Shown: positions 1 to 12,000 of the stretch, in pieces
Position numbering within the stretch: the first letter of the stretch is position 1
How the letters are laid out: the number at the start of each line of letters is the position of its first letter
Source of the DNA: Rallus limicola
Lineage: Eukaryota; Chordata; Aves; Gruiformes; Rallidae
Reading direction: 5' to 3'
Assembly (NCBI GenBank): GCA_022605955.1
Contig: JAKCOZ010000032.1
Coordinates: forward strand, 6,324,001 to 6,388,000
Length of the DNA: 64,000 nt
The notes under the pieces: generated by a model
What the model was told of the DNA's origin: nothing
Database searches by the model: none
The model's input: only the letters and a program-made list of their open reading frames with translations
Position numbers and translations under genes: made by a program

Positions 1-68
1 ATGTTTATACCTTACTTGTCAGCTTTGAAGTGCTTTTGGAACTAAACAGCATGTTCTTTTGCTGACAG

Positions 69-332
69 GATTTGAAATCTAGCAATCAGCGAGATGAAAT
101 TGCTGCAGCACGTGCATCCCTGAAGGAAAATTCCTCTCTCCTACATTCAATATGTTCAGCTTGTTTGGAACATTCAGATGTTGCATCCCTTACAGCCAGC
201 AAGGATTCAATTTGCAATGAAATACAGAATGCTCTCAGTGTAATTTCTAATGCTTCCCAGGGAGTTGGAAATAAAATGGGACAACCTACATCTCACACAG
301 CTACTCTTGGAAGTGCACTTGATGAGCTTGAG
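69..332 (+). CDS. CTNNA3: CTNNA3 internal exon (probably exon 6), end of N-terminal domain
   Basis: This exon encodes 88 codons of alpha-T-catenin, which links cadherin-beta-catenin complexes to actin at adherens junctions, notably in heart and testis. The peptide runs from DLKSSNQRDEIAAARASLKE to ATLGSALDELE. The segments HSICSACLEHSDVASL and EIQNALSVISNASQG are the recognisable alpha-T-type sequence; the alpha-E and alpha-N paralogs differ strongly here. A pyrimidine-rich tract ends in the acceptor CAG at 66-68, and the donor is GAG|gtatgt at 333. Both boundaries are phase 0. The exon covers the end of the N-terminal vinculin-homology domain and the linker to the M domain. The linker around residues 66-78 looks the least conserved part. 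The open frame continues into the intron to 461, but that extension is not coding. The exon number is inferred from paralog gene structure. Confidence 0.95.
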
Positions 333-2555
333 GTATGTAAATGGGAGATGGCAACATTCCTGGAAAATGTGTTTCTTGTTGGTTTGGGGTTTTTTTGTTT
401 TTTAAAAAAAACCTTACCTATTGCTATCCTAAATGACAGACCTAAAGGCATTGAAAATTGATGCTCTGGTTAGTTCTAGTCTAAATACTATCCCTCTCAA
501 TTATTTCATTGGGGGGGAGGTCACTTCCTCCAGAAGAGTTTGGAATTGTCTTCATCTTTGCTTCATTCTTGGTGTCCTTTGAACAGTAGGGAAGAGTTAG
601 TTCCAACTGTGTCACTAATGGTGGAGATAGACACGTCCTTGAGTAAGCAGGCAGAACCACTTACTTGGTTTACAGGTCGCTGCTACCTTGATTGCATTTG
701 AACCAGTTCAATGCAATTGAAGAATTTTACTCTCAAACTTGTCCTTGGGATCATTATGTATTTATATAATTGAAGGATTTAGAAGCCTACTTCTGTTTTC
801 CCCTTGCCATTAGAGTGACATAACCAATCTGCTTTCACAAATCGTGCATTTCTACTTCCCATTATTTAAGCAAAGGCTTGGAGAAAGTCACTTCTTGATC
901 TACTCCTGACGTGATCCTAAGCTTTTGTATGGACCTTTCCCTTTTTCTTATGGTTGCTCTGGCTCTTACCAGTGTTAGTTTCCATTGTCCTGCCAAAAAT
1001 GGAGAAAAGACCTCCTGTGGATGAGATGAGAGACTATGCTCCTTGTCTGTGTAACTGATGTAGGCCCAGATCAAAAAAAAAAGGAATGGAAGTTTCTAAA
1101 CAAATATGGGTCTTTCTGGGGCTAAATGCTTGGACTTAACAGATCTCAGCCTTAGAACTCCAACATTACTGATACATTTTCAGAAGAATTGGTGTGATGA
1201 ACAAAAGTAATAGATTTTTTTTTTTCTTTTTGTCTAAAATTTTTGGTGGGAGGTTAGAGAAATACACTGAAATATGAGACAGATCTTGTGGTGGTGGTTT
1301 ATGGATCAATACAGACCTCTCAGTCATGCTCAAAGTTGACTCTGACAAGGTTTTTTCCCCCCAAAAGAACAGGCTGCAATTGTATGTAACGTCATAATTC
1401 TTTGCTTCTCACACTGGCTTTCAAAATTATAGTTTCTAATCTATTTTTTTTTAATAAATGGAAGAAAAAAAGAAACATTTAAGAGTAATACATGATTTGT
1501 TACAGTGAAACTGAATGACAAATTGCATACTTCACATGAAAGCTATTATTTACCTGTTTTACTTACAAATGTTGTAAGCAAAATTTGGCAAGAGGATCAC
1601 ATCTTTTCACTGCACATGATTTAATCTCTCTCATCATCATGTGATCATTACCATTTTAATAGTTTTTTTTAAAAACTAATCAGTTGTATTGCTGTTTTTA
1701 AAATTTCAGATTTGTGATAAATAAAAAAAAGGCCTTTTGGATTGAATTTGGTTTTATTCAGAAACAAGAACAAAGAAGTACGTTGTAAAAAGCCATTTGT
1801 TTATGGAATTTCAATATATTTTTACCTAGGTAACACAAATGGGAGTTGAAGCTGTGTGAGTTAGATAAAGCACAATTTATAGAGCATTTAACTTCTTAAA
1901 ATGATTTTGTGTATTAGGTCGTTGCAGTTTTACTTTACAGAAACTTCTAGTGGCTAAGGAGCTGAAATAACCTTTGCTCTCCCCTCTTGTTGCAGATACA
2001 GTGCCATGAAATAGAGTGATGTAGTAAATAGTCTGTTGGGCATAAATCTCATTAAATGTTGATAGTGTGAAAATGCATCACAGAGCTTACTCAACAATCT
2101 AGTATCTAGATGTTTTGCAATGTCATTCTTCCTTTGCCTGTGCTGGCTCTGTGAAAGTTACCACAGATTTATAGGTGGAGGAACCACCAGTAAAATTAGA
2201 GCAGATGCTGTTAAATTATTGAGGTTCTCAATAATTCCTCTCAGAAAACTCCATATAATGACTGTAAACACAGAATTGTAACATTGCAATTTTAATTGCA
2301 TATCAAGGTCTGTGTTAAAAGAGTGGGTAGGGGCAGGCTATCTAATGCTTTTGACTGGTCTTGTCTTCTGAGTGTGAAGAGAGTTCTCACAACAGGATGC
2401 AGGTCTTGAATGCCTGACTGCCCGTCAGGGTATTCATCTGATCTGTGGTCCTTTAATGCCCACGGTTATCTAGGAGAGCAATTACATAGAAGATGTCAAA
2501 ATATTGTAAATCAGTCCCAAGTACTGGGAAATATAACTGGCTTTCTAGATAACCA

Positions 2556-3538
2556 GGATCCTGTGACTAGTGGTGTTCCCCAGGGCTCGGTGTTGGGTCC
2601 AGTCCTGTTCAATATCTTCATTGACGACCTTGATGAGGGAACAGCATCCACCCTCAGCAAGTGCCGATGATACAAAGCTGGGAGGAGTGGCTGACACACA
2701 GGACACTGCACTGCCATTCAGGGAGACCTGGACAGGCTGGAGAGCTGGGCAGGGAGAAACCAGATGAGGTTCAACAAAAGCAAGTGGAGAGTCTGGCACG
2801 TGGGAAGGAACAAGCATTTGTTTCAGTACAGGCTGGGGGTGACCTGCTGGAGAGGAGCTCTGTGGAGAAGGACCTGGGGGTCCTGGTTGATGACAGGTTG
2901 GCCATGAGCCAGCAGTGTGCCCTGGGGGCTGAGAGAGACAATGGGATCCTGGGGGGCATCAGGAGGAGTGTGTCCAGCCGGTCACAGGAGGGGATCCTCC
3001 CCCTCTACTCTGCCCTGGTCAGGCCCCAGCTGGAGTGTTGTGTCCAGTGCTGGGCTCCCTGGGATAAAAAGGACAGGGATCTCCTGGAGAGAGTCCAGAG
3101 AAGGGCTATGGAGATGATGAAGGGCCTGGAGCATCTCCCCTATGAGGAAAGGCTGAGTGAGCTGGGACTGTTCAGTCTTGAGAAGAGACTAAGGGGGCAC
3201 CTAATTAAAGTCTATAATTATCTTAAGCATGGGATGCAGGGGGAATCAGCCAGACCCTTTTCAGTGTCTGTGGAGACAGGACAAGGGGCAATGGCTGCAA
3301 GTTGGAGCACAGGAAGTTCTGCACCAACCTGGGGAAGAACTTTTCCCCAGTGAGGGTGAGGGAGCCCTGGGACAGGCTGCCCAGGGGGTGTGGAGTCTCC
3401 TTCTCTGGAGAGATTCCAGCCCTGTCTGGACACTGACCTGTGCAACCTGTCCTAGGGACCCTGCTTTGGCAGGGGGTTGGACCCCATGAGCTCTGGAGGT
3501 CCCTTCCAACCCCTACAATTCTATGATTCTATGATTCT
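2556..3538 (+). mobile_element. CR1 LINE, 5'-truncated copy (copy 1)
   Basis: This is the 3' part of a CR1 non-LTR retrotransposon in sense orientation. It begins in the reverse transcriptase with [18 protein letters not shown], then [51 protein letters not shown] and [20 protein letters not shown], and ends in the 3' tail with repeated ATTCTATG near 3518-3538. The left boundary is approximate: upstream sequence no longer reads as CR1. Reading frames shift repeatedly. A 2-base loss near 2659 breaks the frame just before the catalytic FADD motif, so the copy is dead. Its tail matches copy 2 at 14813-15037. Confidence 0.93.
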
Positions 3539-4910
3539 TTTTCATGGGTTGGAAGAGCCGTCGGGGAGAAAATGGGGATCCAATAATTCCCTCTAAATGC
3601 TCACTTACCTTTAAGACCTGAGGCAGCTAACCACAGTTTAGCCCTGTTAAAATAAAACTGTAGTATTGTTGTTGCATATCTGGTGTCTTCTGATGGGTTG
3701 GAAATTCAATCATCTTTTCTCATAAAAATTTAGTGGAATTGCCTGAGGAATAATCTGTGGGCAAAAGTTGTGTTTTCCTGGGTTTTATTGCACACCCCAC
3801 CCTTCTTTTTTTTTTTATAATTTAGAGATGAACTTTAGTAATTTTTTTGTGAGTGTTACATGCCCACCTTTGCATGAACTTTCTACACACTGTCTCCTAA
3901 AGGAATACAGTTTTAATCTCATTTCATCTGAGAGTTGAAAGCAGTCATTTTGCTAGCTAATTGTCTGTAGCCTTGAGCTCTGTCTTAATCTTCCACAATC
4001 AATTAAGCTGTTTCTTTCTGTAGTAACACTTGAATATACTAGTTGGCAGATGAGGTTTATATTGTCCTGGACACTGTACATACAGCCTAGTGTTGAGGGT
4101 GCTTACTTGAGCTATAGGAGCACAACAGTGAAGTTGCTGCACCAGAGATCAAGTAGTACAACTCTGGCAGAGGTGAGGTACCAAAGGACACTTTGGCATT
4201 AAGGACTGATCTCTGACACAAGTAAACCTGTGTTCCATGTCAGAAATGCATGCCCTGACCTCTGGAAACTGACTATCTTGGAGTGCTTCCCTTGTGGTTC
4301 ATAGAAGATTGGCATGCATGAGTCTTTCATGAATAGGAGTAGTTTGAAATTTTCTATTGGGTTTAACTTAATAATATTTTTTTTAAGAAAGGTAAATATT
4401 TAATGACTAGTTGTATGCAGTTTTCCAAATGCTAACCATTGAAGTCAAAGCTTTTTCATTTTTAATTTTGCTGTGTCTTTGGATATAGCCATAGTAATGA
4501 AGACCTAGATAATGCAGTCATTAAACACAAAAAACATTTTGAGAACTCTTTTGGTTCTGCTTTTCAAGTTATGCACTCAGAGAGGCACAGCTGAAAGGGG
4601 TTTATTTCCCCTGCATTTCAGTGTCCTTAATGGTGCTTCTTATCACTCCTTTACAATTTCTTTTCCTGCCTTTCTCTAATCTCTTGCCCTGCATATTGTG
4701 TGAGAGGCATGTAGTAATTTCACTTGCCTCCAGGTAAAATTGGGTGCAGTTTCCCTTTGCATTCAGCCATAATCCCACTGTTGTAAGGAAGCTCAGCAGA
4801 GAACAAAGGTGGAAAAATGGATACCCTATACTAATACTTTTAACGTGTCCTTGTGAACAAATGGTATCTTACTGCCTTCACGGTTTTAGAAAAGCATCTT
4901 CAGGTACATT

Positions 4911-4932
4911 TCCTTCCTTCTTTCCTTCCTTC
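4911..4932. repeat. Short CTTC-type simple repeat
   Basis: About five imperfect copies of TTCC/CTTC on the + strand within the CTNNA3 intron. Confidence 0.7.
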
Positions 4933-7291
4933 TGCTATTATAGAAAAGGAGAAGGGAGTCTTACTGTTTTAGGAAGGCTTCTGATGACAACACTAAAGAC
5001 CTGGACTACTGCTCCAATTAGGCCTGGCTCTAGGCAATGGCAGTTAAGAAGTTGCCTGCAAAAGCAAAGTGACTTCTTATCCTGTTACCTGGAAGATCCC
5101 GTCTAGCTCCATCTGTTCCAACAAAAAGGTCAGGGTGTATGGAGATATTTCAGAGCAGAAGAGCATCTTCATTCTGTCCAAGCCCTCTTTCTTTTCTTTG
5201 GGTTTTAGCCTTGCATATCAGGTCTTTCAGATCCTGGCAAAATCTCAGCTTTTCTCTCTGAGAAGGCAAAAGCTTCAGGTACTTTCTAATTGCCAGGTAG
5301 TTCTTAAGAAGCTCCAACTTCTCTACTCATGCAAAAGAGGATGAAAACAGTGGACCACTTCTTTGCTTTGCTGAGTCTTTGCTAGTGGGCAAATTATGGT
5401 TCCATCCCAGTTTGGCTTTGGTTCCAAAGTTGCATGTGAGATTGTTTCCATTATCAAGGTAACATTTACATCTTTCATTTTGGAAATAATTGAGATATGA
5501 ATAGGGTTAATATGTTGCTCTTATGAATATACACATAGCTGTGTTTTCATCTTTAAAATATTTAAGTTTTTTCCCCTCTGCTTGCACATACACTTAACAG
5601 ACTGGAAAGGAACTTATCTGGGTAGGGGAACATTGGTTTGAGAAAATCTAGGAGCTTGGAAATATGTAGGTAAAACCTAAGGCTGCATGTCCTGGATGTA
5701 CATAAACACCTGACATAGATCCATAAACCAATTTAATAGTTTATCCTGTCACTTGTTGAAATAAGTCCATTAATGTATTTTTAGACTTTTTATAATCTTT
5801 CAGAATAGACAACAGAAAATTGCACTAGCAGTAGCACTGGCATGACTTTTTGTGATGTTCTGCTGTGGTATGAAACCTCTAAAATTAAAACACAGAAAAT
5901 GCAGAGACAGTACCATTCCTTTCTAGTCATTGTAGAAATATGAGTTTTAGAGTTCATATAGCCCCAGTTTCTGATACAAAGCCTAACATAATCCTAGAAC
6001 TTCAGGCCTTAGAAGGTCTTACAGAGGTTGTATAAGAAGGTTGGTTGTCCACTCTTTTTATGTGTGCTTATAGGCAGTAGGTATGTGGCTGATGTGCTGA
6101 GAGTCCTTAAAAAATAGATGGCTTCTAAATGAGAGGAGGATGCTAGGGCAGTGGTACATAAGCAGAGGTGGATGTTTAGAAACCTATGCTGATCCTACAA
6201 GTTGGGAAATAGAAGCTTCCATGAGAACTGCACAGTAATGTAGAAAGAACTTCTGCTGGTTTCCTTTGAGAATATACAGATTGTGAAGTTTGGTTTCCTT
6301 TACCTTTGCTGGAGAATCCTCTGGCTGTCTCAAAACAATTCTGGTATGTTTAAGAAAAGATGGGAGGATGGAACATGTAACAAAAGCCTTCCTTACCCTA
6401 AATCATACCTGACATGTAAGAGAATAGTAATAACCAACAGGAAAATATCAAGGTGATCAAAGTCCCCTTTCCTACCTTGTTTAAACTTTTATCTTATAAT
6501 GTTCTAATAGAACACTTTCACTACTCTTAAAATTGCCTAAACTAGACAGTACCCAAAATTGTGATACTAAATCTAAATGGAAAAAAGAATTAGAATTCTC
6601 CAGCTTAAAAGTAGTCCAGCACATAATGAAGAAGCAGAGATAAGTTCTGATTTACCTGACCCAAATTGCACTTAAGGGTACAAGGTGTAGTAGTTTCCTT
6701 GTTTAATCTTTCTTTTGAAAGCTTCGAATCGCATGTGGGTGTAACAGGTGAATGGATTTATGTGGAATATAGGCTTGCTGGTCTGGACCCTCATGACAGT
6801 GTTTTGGATGTTCAGATAGATTAAAAGGTATGAATTTCTCCAAATGCTGAAACTCCAGTATACCTACTCTCATGACATCACCTCTTCTTTTCTTTCTCTT
6901 TAGAATATTTGCTTGACACACAAATGCAATTAATATCATCATGCCTGAACAGTCTTGTGCTTTTTTTACTTTATCTAGTGAAAAGCAAGAGGACACCTAG
7001 ATCCATGTCCTTTGAAAGAAATGTTGTTGAAGAAAAGTGACTGAATCTTTGCCTATATTCAGCCTGTGAAAGGTGGTCACAGTGGTGTTGTCCTGCCATG
7101 GTCTAAGTCTGCATTAGGCTAAAAATCAGCAGAGGTAGACTGCTCACGTAATGTGATTTAGCATTCTCAGCTGTGAACCAGCGCTGCTGGTTTTCTGTTA
7201 GACATCAGGAGGACCTCAGAATTTAAAAGCCTACATGCTGGACATGTGGAACCCCTCTTTCAAACACAGCTGAGACTCTGGTCTGAGTTCC

Positions 7292-7907
7292 TGTCCTAGT
7301 TTGGGCTAGGGTGGAGTTAATTTCTTTTCTAATAGGGGATGGAATGCTGTGTTTGGGGGTTGGGATGGGAGCAGTGCTGGTAACACCCTGATGTTTCTAG
7401 TTGTTGCCAAGCAATCAAGGACTTTTCAGTTCTTCATGTTTCCCCGCTAGCAAGAAGGGAGGGGACACAGCCAGAGGACAGGTGACCTGAACTAGCCAAA
7501 GGGGGTATTCCATGCCAATTACATCATGCTCAGTGTAAAGGGGGGCTGGTGGGGGGGAGGAGCAGGCAGCTCCAGGTTGGCGGTTTTGGGGACAGTCCAG
7601 TTTTTGGGACGGCTCAGAACTGTACAGCTGGAACTGTGGGGTTCGGTGAGACACTGCATTGTGTATCACCAGTTACACATATTTTGCTATAAAGTCCTGT
7701 TACTGTTGTTATATCTATCTTTCTGCTATTCCAGTAAATTCTCCTTATCCCAACCCACGAGGTTGTGGTTCCTTGGTTTTGGTTTTTTCCCTTCCCTTTC
7801 CCTTCCCTCTCCCCTCTCCCTCACCTTCTCCCCCCGCCCCCCAACTCCCTTTTAAAGAACAAGTGACTGCGTGGTGCTCGGCTCTCAGCTGGGGCAAAAC
7901 CACAACA
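7292..7907 (+). mobile_element. Solo LTR of an avian endogenous retrovirus (LTR 1)
   Basis: A 616-bp element starts TGTCCTAGTTTGGGC and ends GGGGCAAAACCACAACA, giving the TG...CA ends of an LTR. It has a TATA-type box (TATAAA, 7688-7693) and a variant polyadenylation signal AGTAAA at 7733-7738, followed by CT-rich U5-like sequence. The flanks are GTTCC (7287-7291) and GTTAC (7908-7912), a 5-bp target duplication with one mismatch. No internal retroviral sequence adjoins it, so it is a solo LTR left by recombination. The frames of 104-109 codons inside it are not genes. A 5-bp duplication would fit an ERVL-like family, but the family is not proven. Confidence 0.82.
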
Positions 7908-8833
7908 GTTACTCAGACAAAACACAGAATATGTCAGCAGCAAACTCAGAGCCATAATTTCCATAGACATTAGAGGTTAGGGTAAAATACATACTTTCTT
8001 TTTAAGGATTTACAAGGTAAATAGAGAATACAGGTGCACTGTATGGGTGGATAGGGAATAAGCGTAGAAAGACACTGAAAAGATTTCAAAGAATAAAAGT
8101 TTTTTACAACTGCAGTGACAAAGCTCAAAGAGGAGAAACAGTGCTGGCTGGGAGCTTGGGAAGGTGGGATGCAGTTGGTTGTTTTAAGACATGCCTCCTG
8201 TCTGGCCATGAACCTGGCAGTCTGGGCCAGGGGTTGGTAGCTTTCCATTGTAGAGTAGGATAGATACTGCAGTGATAAGAATGCATGCATATGTATAGAG
8301 GCCAACAAATAGCATTTGTGTTTGCACCCATACAATGCCTTGTAGAAGAAGAAATGCCAGATACAGGTGAGGGGGGACTGGGGGTGAAAATCCTGTATCT
8401 TGTGCAGCAAAAGTAGGAAACAGAGGAAGGACTTGGAGGCAGTTGTAGTCAGATGATCTTGATGTGGCCTGCAGGTAGATGTGATCTTGTTCTGCTTTTT
8501 CCATGCTTAGTTGTGAACCAGCTCCATCTGGAAAATTCTGTTGCTGCCTTAGTGCTCGGTCCAGGCCAGTGGATTTGATATCTTGGTTATTGGCATAGAG
8601 CTAGCGAGATCTGAACAGCAGCAAGAATGTGGCTTTGTCTGAATGTGGCCTGTATGCATGGCCCCAGCAGGGAAGTTGGACTCTGCCATTGTCAAAAGTA
8701 TTTTGGCTCCTTGCAGGGGAAAAGGCTAGTTGGATGTCTGGGAAGCATAATGGCACTGTGCTTCCTGCAAGTAAAAAAAAAGCAGCAATTACCTGGGCTG
8801 ACTTTTCTTACCTGTGTTCCTAATCTTTTCCAG

Positions 8834-9037
8834 AATTTAATTATCCTGGATCCACTTGTAGTAAAGGAAGAGAAAATAAGGCCATCACTAGAGAAACGTC
8901 TGGAATCTATTATCAGTGGGGCAGCTTTGCTAGCTGATTCTTCCTGCACGCGCGACGTTCATCGAGAACGCATCATTGCTGAATGCAATGCCATCCGCCA
9001 GGCTCTCCAGGACCTGCTTTCTGAATACATTAACAAT
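8834..9037 (+). CDS. CTNNA3: CTNNA3 internal exon (probably exon 7), start of M domain
   Basis: This exon encodes 68 codons, from NLIILDPLVVKEEKIRPSLE to QALQDLLSEYINN, the most conserved stretch of the alpha-catenins. The acceptor is TTTTCCAG at 8826-8833 and the donor AAT|gtaggt at 9038. It is phase 0 at both ends and joins directly to the previous exon (LDELE|NLIIL). It covers the beginning of the M domain; in the alpha-E paralog the vinculin-binding helices map to this region, including the RERIIAECNAIRQALQDLLSEY segment. The exon has a cluster of CpGs around 8948-8971, unusual for the AT-rich surroundings. The open frame runs from 8627 to 9091, but the parts outside 8834-9037 are intron. 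In the paralogs the LRRTM gene sits in the intron that follows this exon, as it does here. Confidence 0.97.
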
Positions 9038-12000
9038 GTAGGTAACCAGACTTACTTCCTTTTCTTGTCTGCCTGTTTTAGTGTATACTAGAATTTAACC
9101 TGCAATTACTGTAACTTATAATTAGAGTTTAACCTATATTTTTCAAGGGGCTCTTTAAAAGGTCGAAAGGAGCGTTTTTCTACATAAATATAAGCAAAAG
9201 CTAAATATGGATCTCCAGAATGCATACAAATTGTATTCTGTCATACAGCCTGTGGAAAGTGCTGTCCTACATACACAAACATAAGCATTTAGCTTATTGT
9301 ATGCTCATTGTGAACTGCAACATGTCCAGAACAGACGTTCCGTGTTGCAAATGTAAAAATGACTTAATTGCTAAATTTTAAAGCTAGGAATGTTTGATAA
9401 ATGCAGAAATCTGCTTGTCTGGCATGCTTATTGACCAGCTCATCTGTGAATTTTTTGAGAAGGAACGTAGTTTGATTTTTGTTTTAAAAATAGCAATTAG
9501 ATTTAAAGAATGGATTTGGCATTTCTCACGTCTGGCAGTTAAATGAAAAATCAGTGGAGCCTCGGATACTATTAATATGGGTACACAGTGTTAATATCAT
9601 GCTTTTCTTCTGGAAACATTTTCTGTAGGCATACTGTTCTTACCTAAAGATACTTCAAGATGATTCATCAAGCAAATTGAGAGGATAATTGTATGATACA
9701 GCTATTTGTTCCTTTTTTAGGAAGCTGAAATTTCTTTCTCTTCTGTTTAAGTCATACTAGTCAATCCAGTTTTTAAAATTTGTTTTATCCTGTTGTCATT
9801 AGGATAATGAAGTGTGGGGACTAGGATTATCTTGTGCATATCAGATGTTTTTTCATTGCCCAGATATTTTGCTTTTGGATATTTTCTCTTTATTTGGGGA
9901 TTGCAGGTGGAATTTACAGCTGACTTAATATTCTGTGAATTCAAGTTGCTCTTTCAGTCCCTATATGAGATAAAGCTGCTTTCATATTTTTACTCAACAT
10001 TAGGCTGTGGTTTCTGTTGAATGCAGTGTAATTCTTGAACCTCTTTGGTGGCTCTTTACACATGAGTTGATTATGTGAGATTTCTTTAGCTCTGGTTACC
10101 TTATAATGTTAATCTTTGATACCTTCTTGTAGCAGATGTCTTATTGTGACATCTGTTCTAGGGTGGCTCAGGTTTGCTGTTAAATGGCTGAATGTTTAAC
10201 GTGGGAAGGCATCAGACTTTACAGTTGGACTCAACCTTTTACAAACTACATGATAATTATGATTCTAACCTGTTGTAGCCAGAGCATGTGGGAAGATGCA
10301 GATCTGGTGTGCAGCAACCTGGATTAGTCTAAATGATCACTGTGGGCTTGTCACTAGAATGTTGTACAGAAATTTTGTGTCGCACGGGAACAAAACTACT
10401 TTAAGTCAGATGATCTTAAATTCTTGAAAAAAAAATTGTGGTTATGTTTTCTATTTGAGGTTATGTTTTCCAATCCAGGAGTTGGATTTGATTCTTTTTG
10501 AGTCCCTTCCAACTCAGTATATTCTATGAAATAACGGTGGGTTTAGCATTACATAGTGCAGGCCAAGAGGAAATGCAGAATATGCAACCCACTCTGCTGG
10601 CTTGAGAAAGTCAGACAGCAGCTCTTTGTATGTCACTTTCTCTTCTTGCCATATTTAATTTGTGCAGAACACAGTGTCTGCACAAGGTGACAAAGACAAT
10701 GGAAGCAGAAAGGAAGAAAGAAATACAAAGGATTTAAAGGTATTCACTGTTATGCGAGGATAAATAGAAGGAGGGAATTTGAAGGTTTTAGTTCCTTTTA
10801 GTTTGTTTTTTTGTGCTTTAGATCTGATTATACAATTAATATTGATCACAGTGGAAAAACTGTCACCAAGAATAGTTTATGGCTATTACTGAGACTGGAT
10901 TAAGTAAGTTTTTTCAATGAGGAGATTATCAGGTGTCAGTCACTTCATTTCACAACTCTAACTCACTGAAGAATAGATGACAGGTCAAGGAGACAGTCCT
11001 GGTTTATCACTGTGTTCTGGGCAACTCTAGTAATAATTTCCAGAAGCTTGGACTGTGAATCGAATGAACTGTGAAAATTATGCCAGCCATTTCTTAACAT
11101 AGTGCAATTGAAGGTCTAGATGGTGATATCCTTCCTTTCCTTGGGAGCTCTGCTGTACTCTACAAGCAATCCCATGGTGTATGTAGTACTTCATGTAAGC
11201 TTATGTGCATGTTGTCATAGTGTATTTGTGCCCTGTGGTCAGAGTGATGCACAGAGGCTGTGTACTGCAGCTCTTATGCCAGAGTGGAAAATTTTCCTTG
11301 TCCACTGTTCAAAAAGGGCACCCTTTTGCTCCTGTTGCCATCCTGATGGTGTATGGTTCACAACAAATAGCCCACCCCCTTCATTTCAGTTCTCTTCAGT
11401 CAGTTTAATGAGGTCTGGTGGTCAGCTGCCTGGAAGATTTTTTTTCTTAACATGTGTCTGTCATTTCTTGCTGGTATATCAGTTTGATTTAAGGCTTCTA
11501 TCTGTCTGTGTGCTGCTAGTGGGAGCTGCATTGCTTCAGAGACATCACACACTGTAAGGGCCACCTTTGCAAATCCTCTGGCAGCTGGTTTGTCAGGAAG
11601 CTGTATGAGCTACCCTGACACTGGTAACATCTAGTGTATCTCTAAAGTCCCTGGCTTGGGTGCTGGTGGAGGATATGATCTGCCTGGTAAGTGTTTAGCT
11701 GTAGTGGATTAATCACCAAGGGCTTGAGGGCAAAAATTCTGTCCAGGTTCTGCATCATTTGGTTTGTTTTTGATTTTTGGTTTGGGCTTTTGTGTGTGTG
11801 TTCTGTTGTTTCTTTTTTTTAACTAGCCCTCAGTTCCTAAACAAGTGTCCAGGAACTCGTGACATAGCCCTGTGGCTATTGGAAACGATATAAAGAACGT
11901 ATATTTTATTGATCCTATTTTTTCCCCCTAAATTATTCTAAGTCTTTAATAAGCTTTAAGGACATCAAGAGTAAACAAAGGCCTGTTGGTGTCAGTGATA

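Larger units (their letters stand above)
333..8833 (+). other. CTNNA3: CTNNA3 intron between the two exons (about 8.5 kb)
   Basis: The intron is bounded by gtatgt at 333 and a pyrimidine tract ending TTTTCCAG at 8826-8833. It contains one CR1 copy (2556-3538) and one solo LTR (7292-7907). In 333-2555, 3539-7291 and 7908-8833 I see only AT-rich unique-looking sequence with T runs, a short CTTC repeat near 4911, and scattered chance frames of up to about 146 codons. No splice-flanked coding segment was recognised. Confidence 0.9.

Noticed and set aside
333..461. In-frame extension after the first CTNNA3 exon
   Set aside because: It follows a strong GAG|gtatgt donor and reads low-complexity intron, not alpha-catenin.
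2661..3353. Open frame of 230 codons, longest in the window
   Set aside because: It is the C-terminal part of a dead, 5'-truncated CR1 copy, not a host gene.
5990..6040. Possible CR1 tail remnant on the - strand
   Set aside because: Only a loose resemblance around CCTTAGAAGGTC; too few matching positions to support it.
7970..8410. 146-codon - strand frame
   Set aside because: No domain, no splice context, overlapping frames similar; probably chance.
8627..8833. In-frame extension with ATG upstream of the second CTNNA3 exon
   Set aside because: It crosses a good splice acceptor, and the residues before 8834 do not resemble alpha-catenin, so it is intron that happens to be open.
11120..11557. 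145-codon + strand frame with hydrophobic stretches
   Set aside because: It has no homology I recognise and no promoter or splice signals; hydrophobic character follows from T-richness.
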